Shown one piece after another: positions 42,917 through 54,184 of a DNA stretch of 64,000 nt (its first letter is position 1; every line of letters begins with the position of its first letter). Under the pieces are notes generated by a model that did not search any database, was not told the origin of the DNA, and worked only from the letters and a program-made list of their open reading frames with translations. Source of the stretch: Nocardia concava NBRC 100430 (lineage in GTDB: Bacteria; Actinomycetota; Actinomycetes; Mycobacteriales; Mycobacteriaceae). Where the stretch lies: assembly GCF_000308815.1 (NCBI RefSeq), contig NZ_BAFX01000002.1:34016-98015 (forward strand). The letters are read 5' to 3'. Made by a program: the position numbers and the translations under genes.

Positions 42917-43456
42917 ATGAGTTACCTGCAGACACCGCCCGGCCAACCGGCCGGGCGGGCGTATTCGCCGTACTCACAAGGGCCTTCGCCGTATCTGGAA
43001 GAGCCGATCGCCGGCGGGGCCACCGCGATCGTCGCGGGGGTGCTGGCAACCATCGCGGGTGTGCTGTCGGCAGGGGTGGGTCTGATCATGGTCACCGCGG
43101 CGGTCCTCATCGGTGCCGGGCACTATCGATCCGCCCGCCATCCCGCCCACGACCACGCCGAGGCCGGCTTCGTCGTCGGCATCGGCGCGGCGGCACTCCT
43201 GATCGGGGTCCTGTGGTGTGTCGGTGCCGTGCTGTTGTTGCTGCGCAAGCCTTCCGGACGCGCCCTGCTGATCGGCATGTCGCTGCTCGCGACCGTCTTC
43301 AGTCTCATCATCACGGCCACGAGCCCGGTGCCCGGCGGCATCGGACTGGCTGTGGCCGTGGGGATTCTGATCTTCGCCACGGTTCCGTCGACCACCCGAT
43401 GGCTGGCGGACGCGCGAAAGCCGGTCGCCGACTATGTTCCCTACCCCATGCTCTGA
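42917..43456 (+). CDS. Small membrane protein, paralogue of the 43562 gene
   Basis: 179 residues. A Pro/Tyr/Gln-rich cytoplasmic N-terminus (YLQTPPGQPAGRAYSPYSQG) precedes four hydrophobic segments. VGAVLLLLRKPSGRALLIGMSLL and a C-terminal ILIFATVPSTTRWL block are shared with the next gene (VGSVLLLMRKTAGRVLVIIAS, LVLAAVPPTGRWI). GGAGG four bases before ATG 42917 marks the start. Function unknown. It follows the MerR-TipAS gene by 28 bases and may be cotranscribed. Confidence 0.75.
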   Translation: MSYLQTPPGQPAGRAYSPYSQGPSPYLEEPIAGGATAIVAGVLATIAGVLSAGVGLIMVTAAVLIGAGHYRSARHPAHDHAEAGFVVGIGAAALLIGVLWCVGAVLLLLRKPSGRALLIGMSLLATVFSLIITATSPVPGGIGLAVAVGILIFATVPSTTRWLADARKPVADYVPYPML

Positions 43457-43561
43457 CCGGATCCGGAAAACCTCCCCGCGGTGCCGCCATCCTCGAAAAT
43501 GACTGGATTGCCCCTGTTGGTGCGGGAGTAGAGTTCGCGCGCAAGTAGGGGAGGAGAGGCG

Positions 43562-44221
43562 ATGAGTTATCCGTATGGGCCGGGTGGGGCGGAGGATCAG
43601 CCGCAGCCGGGGTTCGGGCCGGTGGAGTACCCGCCGGCGACCGCGTATCCGCAGCAGCGGCCGTTTCCGGGGCAAATCGGTGCTCCGGCAACGGGGTTCG
43701 GGCAGCCGGGGTATCCGATGCCCGTGTATCCGGGGCCTTATGGGACGTACGCGGGGCCGTACGGGTCGCCGTCGATGCAGCCGAGCGGCGGGACCGCGAT
43801 CACCGCGGGCGTGCTGGGGATCATCCTGGGATTGCTGTCGGTGCTGGGCAGCATCGGGCTGGTAGCGCTCGTCGTGGCTTTCCGCGACGACCGGGACGGC
43901 ATCTCGGGGGAGGACAGCGGCACCGCCATGTTGGTGCTCGTCATCGCCATCGTCGCGGGGGTGATGGCGCTGATGTGGCTGGTCGGTTCGGTGCTGTTGC
44001 TGATGCGCAAGACCGCAGGGCGGGTACTGGTGATCATCGCCTCCGCCCTGGGCGCGATCGGCGGCGTGATCAATGTGGCCGCGGGATCGATTGTCAGCGG
44101 TATCGGATTGCTGCTGTCGCTCGCGATTCTCGTGCTCGCGGCGGTCCCGCCGACGGGTCGCTGGATCGCCGCGGCGAAGCAGGAGCTGGCCCCGGCACAG
44201 CCGTACTACCCGTACTACTGA
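43562..44221 (+). CDS. Small membrane protein with Pro/Tyr/Gly-rich N-terminus
   Basis: 219 residues. The first ~75 residues are rich in Pro, Tyr and Gly (PYGPGG, GYPMPVYPGPYGTYAGPYG), like many actinobacterial proteins that sit near division or growth machinery. Four hydrophobic segments follow. It resembles the gene at 42917 in layout and motifs, so the two probably arose by duplication. The ribosome site is GGGAGGAGAGG before ATG 43562. Function unknown. Confidence 0.75.
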   Translation: MSYPYGPGGAEDQPQPGFGPVEYPPATAYPQQRPFPGQIGAPATGFGQPGYPMPVYPGPYGTYAGPYGSPSMQPSGGTAITAGVLGIILGLLSVLGSIGLVALVVAFRDDRDGISGEDSGTAMLVLVIAIVAGVMALMWLVGSVLLLMRKTAGRVLVIIASALGAIGGVINVAAGSIVSGIGLLLSLAILVLAAVPPTGRWIAAAKQELAPAQPYYPYY

Positions 44222-44235
44222 CCTCGGAAAGACAA

Positions 44236-44265
44236 CAGCCGCCCGGTCTTTCGACCGGGCGGCTG
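44236..44265. terminator. Bidirectional terminator
   Basis: CAGCCGCCCGGTC pairs perfectly with GACCGGGCGGCTG around TTTC. It lies between the membrane protein gene and the convergent secreted protein gene. Confidence 0.85.
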
Positions 44266-44283
44266 TACCTGTCGACTACGCGA

Positions 44284-45510
44284 TCAGACCGCGCACATCG
44301 ATTGCATGACACCGCGCAGAATCGGCGCGCCATAGGTGGCGGGCGCGAACGCGATGGTCTCGGCGATCCCCAGCGGAGTGGTGATGGTCGAGGCGACACC
44401 GGTGAAACCGGCGATCGTGTTGCCGACGGTCAGCAGCAGGCTGGTGGTGTCGAGCGCGAAGGTGATGAGCGCGAAGATGTTCTCCACCTTCACATCCGAG
44501 AGCGCCACGGTATTGACCGCGCGGCCCTCGTAGATGTCGAAGCCCAGGTTGGCCAGGAAGGTCAGCGGCCCGTAATCCAGCGCGTCCACGATCGGCCCGA
44601 GCTGCTCGGTGCGGCGCAACATCATGATGTCGGCGACCCGGTTGTTCTGCAGGAAGCCCTGCAGCGCATCGGCATTGGCGTTGACCGCGTTCGGGTCGAC
44701 GGGCAGCGCGGCCGTGGTCAGGAAGTTGCGGGTCCGCTCGACCAGATCGGCGGTCTTCAGTTCCGCGATCGGAGTGCAGGCGCCGTCGGCCTTCATCACC
44801 TGGTTGGCCAGATCGATGAGCGGCTGCGGCAGGTCGACGTGCTCATCGGGCAGATCCAGCTGCAGCTTCTGGTACACGCCGTGCGCATCGCAGCCCACCG
44901 ACAGCTGCGATTGCACCGCGCGCGCCAGCGATTTCACGCCGTTGAACAGCGCGCCGACGATCGGCTTCAGCACGAATCCGACGGTCGGCACCAGGCTGGC
45001 GGCGAACTGGGCCGGGATCTTGACGATGCGGGTGGCGAGGATGAAGACCTCGACCACATCGCGCACCTTCAGGTCCGAGAGCGCGATGGTCTTGTGCACC
45101 TGCCCGGAGTGGATGGCGTCGAGGCTGTTGACGAGGTACGTGACGATCGGATCGTCGAGGAACTGGGTGCGGTCGTTGATCTCGTCCGGGCTCAGCGGCA
45201 GGAAGCCGCGGCGGTGCACGTGGACCGAGGCGACGTTCTGACGGAAGTCGTTGACCGACTGGTCGTAGGCGGCCTGCTGCCCGGCCGGGACGACCGTGCG
45301 GATGGCATTGGCGGCCGCGGAGATGACGTCGTCGAAGGTTGCTGCGCCGGGCTTGCCGCAGACTTCCCCGGCATCGGCGATCTCGGCGGCGCCGAGGCTG
45401 TCGCCCTCCTCGGCGCGGGCGGGTGCGGCGCCCGGGACCAGGGCGGCCGTGCCGAGTAGGGCGGTGATGGAGAGTGCCCCGACGAGCGGGGCGAAGCGAG
45501 TGAAGCGCAT
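44284..45510 (-). CDS. Secreted protein with internal duplication, unknown function
   Basis: 408 residues. A clear signal peptide (LVGALSITALLGTAALVPGAAPARA) is followed by two related modules. Near residue 125 the first reads VTYLVNSLDAIHSGQ followed by TIALSDLKVRDVVEVFILATR. Near residue 310 the second reads LTFLANLGFDIYEGR followed by TVALSDVKVENIFALITFALD. The modules are mostly helical and include moderately hydrophobic stretches. Cys residues occur in both halves. I do not recognise the family. It sits immediately upstream of glf and divergent from it, the place occupied by pirG/erp (Rv3810) in M. tuberculosis, but no sequence kinship to Erp is seen. Confidence 0.78.
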   Translation of the reverse strand: MRFTRFAPLVGALSITALLGTAALVPGAAPARAEEGDSLGAAEIADAGEVCGKPGAATFDDVISAAANAIRTVVPAGQQAAYDQSVNDFRQNVASVHVHRRGFLPLSPDEINDRTQFLDDPIVTYLVNSLDAIHSGQVHKTIALSDLKVRDVVEVFILATRIVKIPAQFAASLVPTVGFVLKPIVGALFNGVKSLARAVQSQLSVGCDAHGVYQKLQLDLPDEHVDLPQPLIDLANQVMKADGACTPIAELKTADLVERTRNFLTTAALPVDPNAVNANADALQGFLQNNRVADIMMLRRTEQLGPIVDALDYGPLTFLANLGFDIYEGRAVNTVALSDVKVENIFALITFALDTTSLLLTVGNTIAGFTGVASTITTPLGIAETIAFAPATYGAPILRGVMQSMCAV

Positions 45511-48963
<3,453 letters not shown>

Positions 48964-48967
<4 letters not shown>

Positions 48968-49548
48968 CGGCTGCACAGCCCGTTTCCGGCCAGGACCGCG
49001 GATTGCGCGTGGTCCCGGACGCGCCGGAGGCCCCGGTCGCGTCCCCGGCCGAGGTCAAGATCATCAACCTGGTGCAGGGCACCATCGGACAGGATCCGCG
49101 GGTCGTCAAGGCCGCGCGCGGCATGTCCCATTTCGGTGAGCACTCGCTGGGCTGGATCGGCATCGCCGCGGTCGGCGCGCTGGTCGACAAGCCGCGCCGC
49201 CGCGAGTGGGCGGGCGTGGCCGTCGGCGCGTTCGGCGCGCACGCGGCGAGTGTCGTGATCAAGCGCATCGTCCGCCGCAAGCGCCCGCACGACCCGTCGG
49301 TGCAGGTCAACGTGTCGACGCCGTCGAAGCTGAGCTTCCCGTCCTCGCACGCGACATCCACCACGGCGGCGGCTGTGTTGCTCGGCAGGCTGACCGGGTT
49401 ACCCTTGCCCGCGGTGCTCGTCCCGCCGATGCTGCTGTCCCGGATCGTCCTGGGCGTGCACTACCCCACCGACGTGCTGGCGGGATCCGCGCTGGGCGCG
49501 GCGTCCGCGGCCGCCGTGCTCGCCGCCGAAAAGAGACTCGCGAAGTGA
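48964..49548 (+). CDS. PAP2-family phosphatase, probable decaprenylphosphoryl-phosphoribose phosphatase
   Basis: 194-residue membrane protein with the three PAP2 motifs KRIVRRKRP, SFPSSHATSTT and SRIVLGVHYPTDV. Located between glfT2 and ubiA, it matches Rv3807c, proposed to remove the 5-phosphate from decaprenylphosphoryl-5-phosphoribose, the step after UbiA on the way to decaprenylphosphoryl arabinose. The assignment rests on synteny. ATG 48964 overlaps the glfT2 stop, and its own stop overlaps a GTG for ubiA. Confidence 0.92.
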
Positions 49549-49574
49549 CCGCCCAGGAAAGAGCCATCGTTGAC

Positions 49575-50522
49575 ATGAGCGAAGAGCCCACCAGCACAGA
49601 TCTAGCAGAGGCGGTCATCAAGGGACCGCCGAAGACGTTGGGCGGCGGCCTGATCAAGGCCATGCGCCCGCGCCAGTGGGTGAAGAACGTGCTGGTGCTG
49701 GCCGCGCCGCTGGCCGCGGGCAAGACCGCGGCGGGCGACCTGGTGATCACCGACTGGTCGGTCCTCGGTCATGTCGCCATCGCCTTCGTGGTCTTCTGCA
49801 TGGCCGCCTCCGGCATCTACCTGGTCAATGACGCGCTCGATGTCGAGGCCGACCGCGCGCATCCGACCAAGCGCTTCCGGCCCATCGCGGCCGGTGTGGT
49901 GCCGGTGAACCTGGCCTACGCGCTCTCGGCGGTGCTGCTGATCGGCTCGATCCTCGTGTCGTTCACCGCGAATTGGCATCTGGCCCTGGTGATGGCGGTC
50001 TACATCGGCATCCAGCTGGCCTACTGCTTCGGTCTCAAGCACCAGGCGGTGCTGGACATCTGCATCGTGTCCTCCGGCTTCCTGCTGCGCGCGATCGCGG
50101 GTGGCGTGTCCTCGGATATCCGCCTGTCCCAGTGGTTCCTGCTGATCATGGCCTTCGGCTCGCTGTTCATGGCGACCGGAAAGCGCTACGCGGAGTTGAA
50201 GCTCGCGCTCGACACCGGCGCCAAGATCCGCAAGTCGCTGGAGTACTACACGCCGACCTACCTGCGTTTCGTCTGGACCCTTTCGGCCACCGCGGTCGTG
50301 GTGTTCTACGGTCTGTGGGCGTTCGAGCAGGATCGCGCCAAAGATACGAACTGGTTCGCCATCTCGATGATCCCCTTCGTCATCGCCATCATGCGATACG
50401 CGGTGGACGTCGACCGCGGCGAAGCGGGTGAACCCGAAGAGATCGCCCTGGGGGACCGGGTCCTCCAGTTCCTCGCAATCGCCTTGATCGGAGCGGTAGG
50501 TGTCGCTGTCTATCTCACCTGA
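49575..50522 (+). CDS. ubiA: Decaprenyl-phosphate phosphoribosyltransferase (DPPR synthase)
   Basis: 315 residues, a UbiA-superfamily membrane enzyme with about nine helices. It transfers 5-phosphoribose from PRPP to decaprenyl phosphate, making the precursor of all cell-wall arabinose. Motifs include RPRQWVKNVLV, the first Asp motif NDALDVEADRAHPTKRFRPIAAG, YCFGLKHQAVLDI and the second Asp-rich region near TGKRYAELKLA. ATG 49575 (MSEEPTSTD) fits the mycobacterial N-terminus (MSED); GTG 49545, overlapping the previous stop, is the alternative and would add ten residues. Counterpart of Rv3806c. Confidence 0.95.
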   Translation: MSEEPTSTDLAEAVIKGPPKTLGGGLIKAMRPRQWVKNVLVLAAPLAAGKTAAGDLVITDWSVLGHVAIAFVVFCMAASGIYLVNDALDVEADRAHPTKRFRPIAAGVVPVNLAYALSAVLLIGSILVSFTANWHLALVMAVYIGIQLAYCFGLKHQAVLDICIVSSGFLLRAIAGGVSSDIRLSQWFLLIMAFGSLFMATGKRYAELKLALDTGAKIRKSLEYYTPTYLRFVWTLSATAVVVFYGLWAFEQDRAKDTNWFAISMIPFVIAIMRYAVDVDRGEAGEPEEIALGDRVLQFLAIALIGAVGVAVYLT

Positions 50523-52542
50523 CGTGGTAGAGGGAGAAGAGCGAGAAGAGGGCGCGCCGACGGCACAATTGCCGGTCGGTCGCGGCCGTCGGCGCGCGGT
50601 GAACGACACCGCGCGCGGTTTCTCGCGACTATCCCGCGCCACGTTCATCGGTGGGATCGTGCTGACCGCGACGCTGTTCGCGGCCGGCGCGTGGCAGCGT
50701 CGCTGGATCGCCGACGACGGCCTGATCGTGCTGCGCACGGTCCGAAACCTGATGGCCGGCAACGGCCCGGTCTTCAACTCCGGCGAACGGGTCGAAACCA
50801 ATACCAGCGCCGCCTGGACCTACGTCGTCTGGTTCTTCAGCTGGCTGACCCAGGCCCGGCTCGAGTACGTCGTGCTCGGCATCGCGCTGACCATGTCGGT
50901 GCTGGCCATCGTGTTCGCCATGCTGGGCGCGGCCCGGCTGTGGGGCGGAACGTCTTCCGCGCTGCTGGTGCCCGCGGGCGCGGTCGTCTACATCGCGCTG
51001 CCCCCGGCCCGCGACTACGCCACCTCCGGACTGGAGAACTGCCTGGTCATCTTCTGGGTGGCGATCCTGTGGTGGTGGCTGATGCGCTGGTCGCAGGCCG
51101 AGAAGGTGCGCGTCGCAAGCTTTTTCGGACTGGTCTTCTGGGCCGGGCTGGCGCCGCTGATCCGGCCGGAGCTGTCCGTGCTGGGTGGGCTGACGCTGCT
51201 CGTGCTGTTCTGTGCCCCCGTGCCCGCGACGCGGTTGCGGCCGTGGCTGTTCCGGATCCTGGTGGTGGCGGTGGCCGGGCTGGTGCCGGTCGGCTACCAG
51301 ATCTGGCGGATGGGCTACTACGGCCTGCCCTACCCGAACACCGCGGTGGCCAAGGACGCGGGCGGGGCCAAATGGTCACACGGCTTCACCTACCTGTGGG
51401 ATCTGGTCGGCCCGTACTGGCTCTGGCTGCCTCTGCTGCTGCTGGCCGCCGCCGCGATCGTGCTGGTGCGTACTTCGCCTTCGTCATCCCGGCGTGCTCT
51501 TGGCCGGGATCCAGAGGTGGATTCCGGCCAAGAGCACGCCGGAATGACGGTGCGGGAACGGATTCACCGCTTCAGCGTGTGGCTGCGTACCCCGGCCGCG
51601 GTCGTGACCCTGATGGTCGGCAGCGGTGTGCTGCTCGTCATCTACGAGCTGCGCGTGGGCGGCGACTTCATGCACGGCCGCATGCTGCTGCCGCAGCTGT
51701 TCCTGTTGATCCTGCCGGTGGCCGTGCTGCCGATCCGGCTGCCGCGCGCCGGCGAGTCCGGAACCCGCCGCCTGAGTTGGGCCTTCGCGTTCGTGCTCGC
51801 GGCCTTCGCGGGCACGGTGGGCTGGGCGCTGTTCGCGGCCGACACCACCGCGATCAAGACCGGCACCACCATCCGCTCCAACGGCATTGTGGACGAGCGC
51901 ATCTACTACGTGCTCCGGACCGGTCACGATCATCCGATCCTGGCCTCGGACTACCTGGACTACCCGTGGATGCGCGCCATGGTCCGAGATATCGCCAATT
52001 CCACCGACGGTGCGCTGCTGATCGTCTCGCCATCGTTCATGAACTGGTACATCGACCCCGCACCGGCGATCCCGCCGGGTTCGGACGAGAAGCCCGAACA
52101 CGTGGTGTTCTTCCTGAACTTGGGCATGACCAGCATGAACGTTCCCTTGGATGTGCGGGTCATCGATCAGATGGGGCTGGCGTATCCGCTTGCCGCGCAT
52201 ACCGATCGGTTGACCGATGGCCGGATCGGCCACGACAAGTCGCTGTACCCGGACTGGGTCGTCGTGGACACCGGCATGGTCGACAAACACCCGTGGATGC
52301 CGTCGTTCCTGGACGAGAAGTGGGTGACCCAGGCGCGAACGGCGCTCTCCTGCCCCGAGACCCAGGCGCTGCTGGCGTCCTCGCGGGCTCCGCTCACCTT
52401 CGATCGCTGGCGGCACAACCTGATGCAGTCGCTCGACTTCGCCAAGTACCGCATCGACCGGGTGCCCAAGTACGAGATCCAGCGGTGCCAGCTGGTCGAT
52501 CCGACCCAGCCGCCGCCTCCGGCGCCCGCGCCGCCGAAGTAG
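50500..52542 (+). CDS. aftB: Terminal beta-(1->2)-arabinofuranosyltransferase (AftB-like), carrying an in-frame repeat insertion
   Basis: 680 residues. This GT-C membrane enzyme uses decaprenylphosphoryl arabinose to cap arabinan with beta-1,2-arabinose, the sites later mycolated. The first periplasmic loop has the GT-C acidic motif WIADDGLIVLRT, followed by GNGPVFNSGERVETNTSAAW. About ten helices precede a soluble C-terminal domain ending in a Pro-rich tail. GTG 50500 overlaps ubiA; GTG 50524 and 50599 are alternatives. Residues about 328-350, in a loop between two helices, are encoded by a 68-bp dispersed palindromic repeat without breaking the frame. Counterpart of Rv3805c. Confidence 0.93.
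   Translation: MSLSISPDVVEGEEREEGAPTAQLPVGRGRRRAVNDTARGFSRLSRATFIGGIVLTATLFAAGAWQRRWIADDGLIVLRTVRNLMAGNGPVFNSGERVETNTSAAWTYVVWFFSWLTQARLEYVVLGIALTMSVLAIVFAMLGAARLWGGTSSALLVPAGAVVYIALPPARDYATSGLENCLVIFWVAILWWWLMRWSQAEKVRVASFFGLVFWAGLAPLIRPELSVLGGLTLLVLFCAPVPATRLRPWLFRILVVAVAGLVPVGYQIWRMGYYGLPYPNTAVAKDAGGAKWSHGFTYLWDLVGPYWLWLPLLLLAAAAIVLVRTSPSSSRRALGRDPEVDSGQEHAGMTVRERIHRFSVWLRTPAAVVTLMVGSGVLLVIYELRVGGDFMHGRMLLPQLFLLILPVAVLPIRLPRAGESGTRRLSWAFAFVLAAFAGTVGWALFAADTTAIKTGTTIRSNGIVDERIYYVLRTGHDHPILASDYLDYPWMRAMVRDIANSTDGALLIVSPSFMNWYIDPAPAIPPGSDEKPEHVVFFLNLGMTSMNVPLDVRVIDQMGLAYPLAAHTDRLTDGRIGHDKSLYPDWVVVDTGMVDKHPWMPSFLDEKWVTQARTALSCPETQALLASSRAPLTFDRWRHNLMQSLDFAKYRIDRVPKYEIQRCQLVDPTQPPPPAPAPPK
51482..51549. 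repeat. Dispersed palindromic repeat, copy 2 (inside aftB)
   Basis: 68-bp inverted repeat starting CGTCATCCCGGCGTGCTCTT and ending CACGCCGGAATGACG. It shares both arms with copies 1 and 3 but has a shorter centre. It lies wholly within the aftB coding frame, encoding a hydrophilic stretch that includes SRRALGRDPEVDSGQEHAG. Confidence 0.9.
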
Positions 52543-52549
52543 CGAGAGC

Positions 52550-52580
52550 AAACCCCGTATCCATACCGGATGCGGGGTTT
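52550..52580 (+). terminator. Rho-independent terminator after aftB
   Basis: AAACCCCGTATCC pairs with GGATGCGGGGTTT (one G-T pair) around five bases and is followed by TTCTCTT. It closes the glf-aftB operon eight bases after the stop. Confidence 0.85.
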
Positions 52581-52796
52581 TCTCTTGTGTGCGAGTGGGT
52601 TTGACTGAAACGTCACGTTCGGGCAACGAGATATGCGATGCTGTCTCGATTTGGTAACACCCCGGCGTGGGTTTCGCGATAAGCTCCGCGAGTACTCCCG
52701 ACGCCGCCAGGAAATCCGCTGTGTGGCAACGGTTGTCGCAATACGAACCCGGGCGGGTTGACAGGGGGCCCGGGGCGCACGGACGGAAGGCCGATT

Positions 52797-53840
52797 ATGC
52801 GGGGCGTGACGGTTAAGGGTGGGGCACGGAGCTGGCTGCGAAAGTCGGTGCTGGCCTTGGCATTGGCGACCACGGTGCCGCTGGGGGTGTCCGTGCTGGG
52901 TACGGCCCCGGCGCAGGCGGCGTTCAGCCCGGACGGCATGGACTTCTACGTCGACTCCTCGATGGGGCCGATCAAGAACCGCGTCTTCCGCGCGGCGGAC
53001 GGCAATACGAACCGCGTGGTCTACGCGCTGGACGGCGAGCGCGCCCGTGACGATCTCAACGGGTGGGAGATCAATACCGATGTCGCGCACGCGCTGACCG
53101 CCGCCAATATCAATGTGGTCATGCCGATCGGCGGTCAATCCAGCTGGTACGCCGACTGGAACTCGCCCAGCACCTTCCTCGGCCTGCCCGCGGGCACGGC
53201 CTCGCAGCAGTCCGGATCCGGTGTCACGCAGGCGCTTTCCGGCGGACCCGGCAAGTCCTACACCTACAAGTGGGAGACCTTCCTGAGCCAGGATCTCCCC
53301 AATGCCCTGCGGGACCGCCTGGGCTTCAGCTCGACCCGCAACGGCATCTTCGGCCTGTCCATGAGCGGCGGTTCCGCGCTCATGCTGGCGGCCTTCCATC
53401 CGAACCAGTTCTCCTACGCCGGGTCGATGTCAGGCGCGCTGGACCTGTCGCTGCCCGGCATGCGCGACGCCATCCGGGTGGCCATGATCGACGCGGGCGG
53501 CTACAACGTGGACGCGCTGGCGGGATCCAAGGATCTCAAGTGGCAGCACCTGGACCCCTTCCAGTTCGCGCCCAAGCTGAAGGCCAACGGCACCCACCTG
53601 TTCATCTCGGCGGGTAGCGGCCTGCCCGGATCGGCCGCCGATATCACCGCAACGATGGTGCAGGCCATGGGTATCGAGGTCGTGTCGCTGGCCGGCACCA
53701 AGGCCTTCCAGGCGCGCTGGGCCGCGCTCGGCGGCGGCAATATCGTCACCGACTACCCGGCCATCGGCGTCCACAACTGGAAGAACTGGGAGGGCGAACT
53801 GGGCCGCATGCTCCCGGATCTGTCCGCCAATATCGGCTGA
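52797..53840 (+). CDS. Mycolyltransferase paralogue 1 (antigen 85 family, linker-insert subgroup)
   Basis: 347 residues. The signal peptide ends near GTAPAQA. The alpha/beta-hydrolase domain has DSSMGPIKNRVF, YALDGERARDD and VVMPIGGQSSWYADW. The nucleophile elbow is FGLSMSGGSA, the form I recall from Ag85C, whereas the other seven paralogues use GLSMGG. Glu in MGIEVVSLAG and His in GVHNWKNW complete the probable triad. Between the Trp-rich loop and the KWETF block it has an extra linker of about 25 residues (TASQQSGSGVTQALSGGPGK). It would transfer mycolic acid from trehalose monomycolate to arabinogalactan or to a second trehalose. ATG 52797 follows GGAAGG. Confidence 0.93.
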   Translation: MRGVTVKGGARSWLRKSVLALALATTVPLGVSVLGTAPAQAAFSPDGMDFYVDSSMGPIKNRVFRAADGNTNRVVYALDGERARDDLNGWEINTDVAHALTAANINVVMPIGGQSSWYADWNSPSTFLGLPAGTASQQSGSGVTQALSGGPGKSYTYKWETFLSQDLPNALRDRLGFSSTRNGIFGLSMSGGSALMLAAFHPNQFSYAGSMSGALDLSLPGMRDAIRVAMIDAGGYNVDALAGSKDLKWQHLDPFQFAPKLKANGTHLFISAGSGLPGSAADITATMVQAMGIEVVSLAGTKAFQARWAALGGGNIVTDYPAIGVHNWKNWEGELGRMLPDLSANIG

Positions 53841-54184
53841 CCGCGATCGATGATTTCCTCTGCGCGCCTTGAGCATTCATCTCCAGCGATGGGGGATGCC
53901 GAAGGCGCGCACCGGTTTTCGCGTGCGGCGGCACCGCTGTTCGGATGGTCTGGAGTGATAGCCGATGGATATGAGTCCGGGGCAGCGGAATTCGGCCCTC
54001 GGGCAACTCTCGAGTCACTGCCAGGCACGGGTCTGCGCCACATTCGGGGCAAACCGTGGCGCTCGTCACTTTTGTCACGTTCCGATAACGCCCCGTTACC
54101 ACTCACGCGATAGGGTCGCCGAGACCTCTGCCGTGGTCACGAGCACACGGTGAGACCGAACGACAGGAAAGGCCGGACACATAA
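53841..54184. other. Intergenic region between mycolyltransferases 1 and 2
   Basis: 344 bp without a credible gene. A small dyad TAACGCCCCGTTA lies at 54086-54098 and a TAGGGT -10-like hexamer at 54111. Both are candidates for a separate promoter of paralogue 2. No hairpin terminator for paralogue 1 is obvious. Confidence 0.45.

Noticed and set aside
51482..51549. Possible intein, intron or frameshift in aftB
   Set aside because: The extra sequence is only 68 bp, palindromic and shared with two intergenic copies. There are no intein motifs and the frame stays open on both sides.
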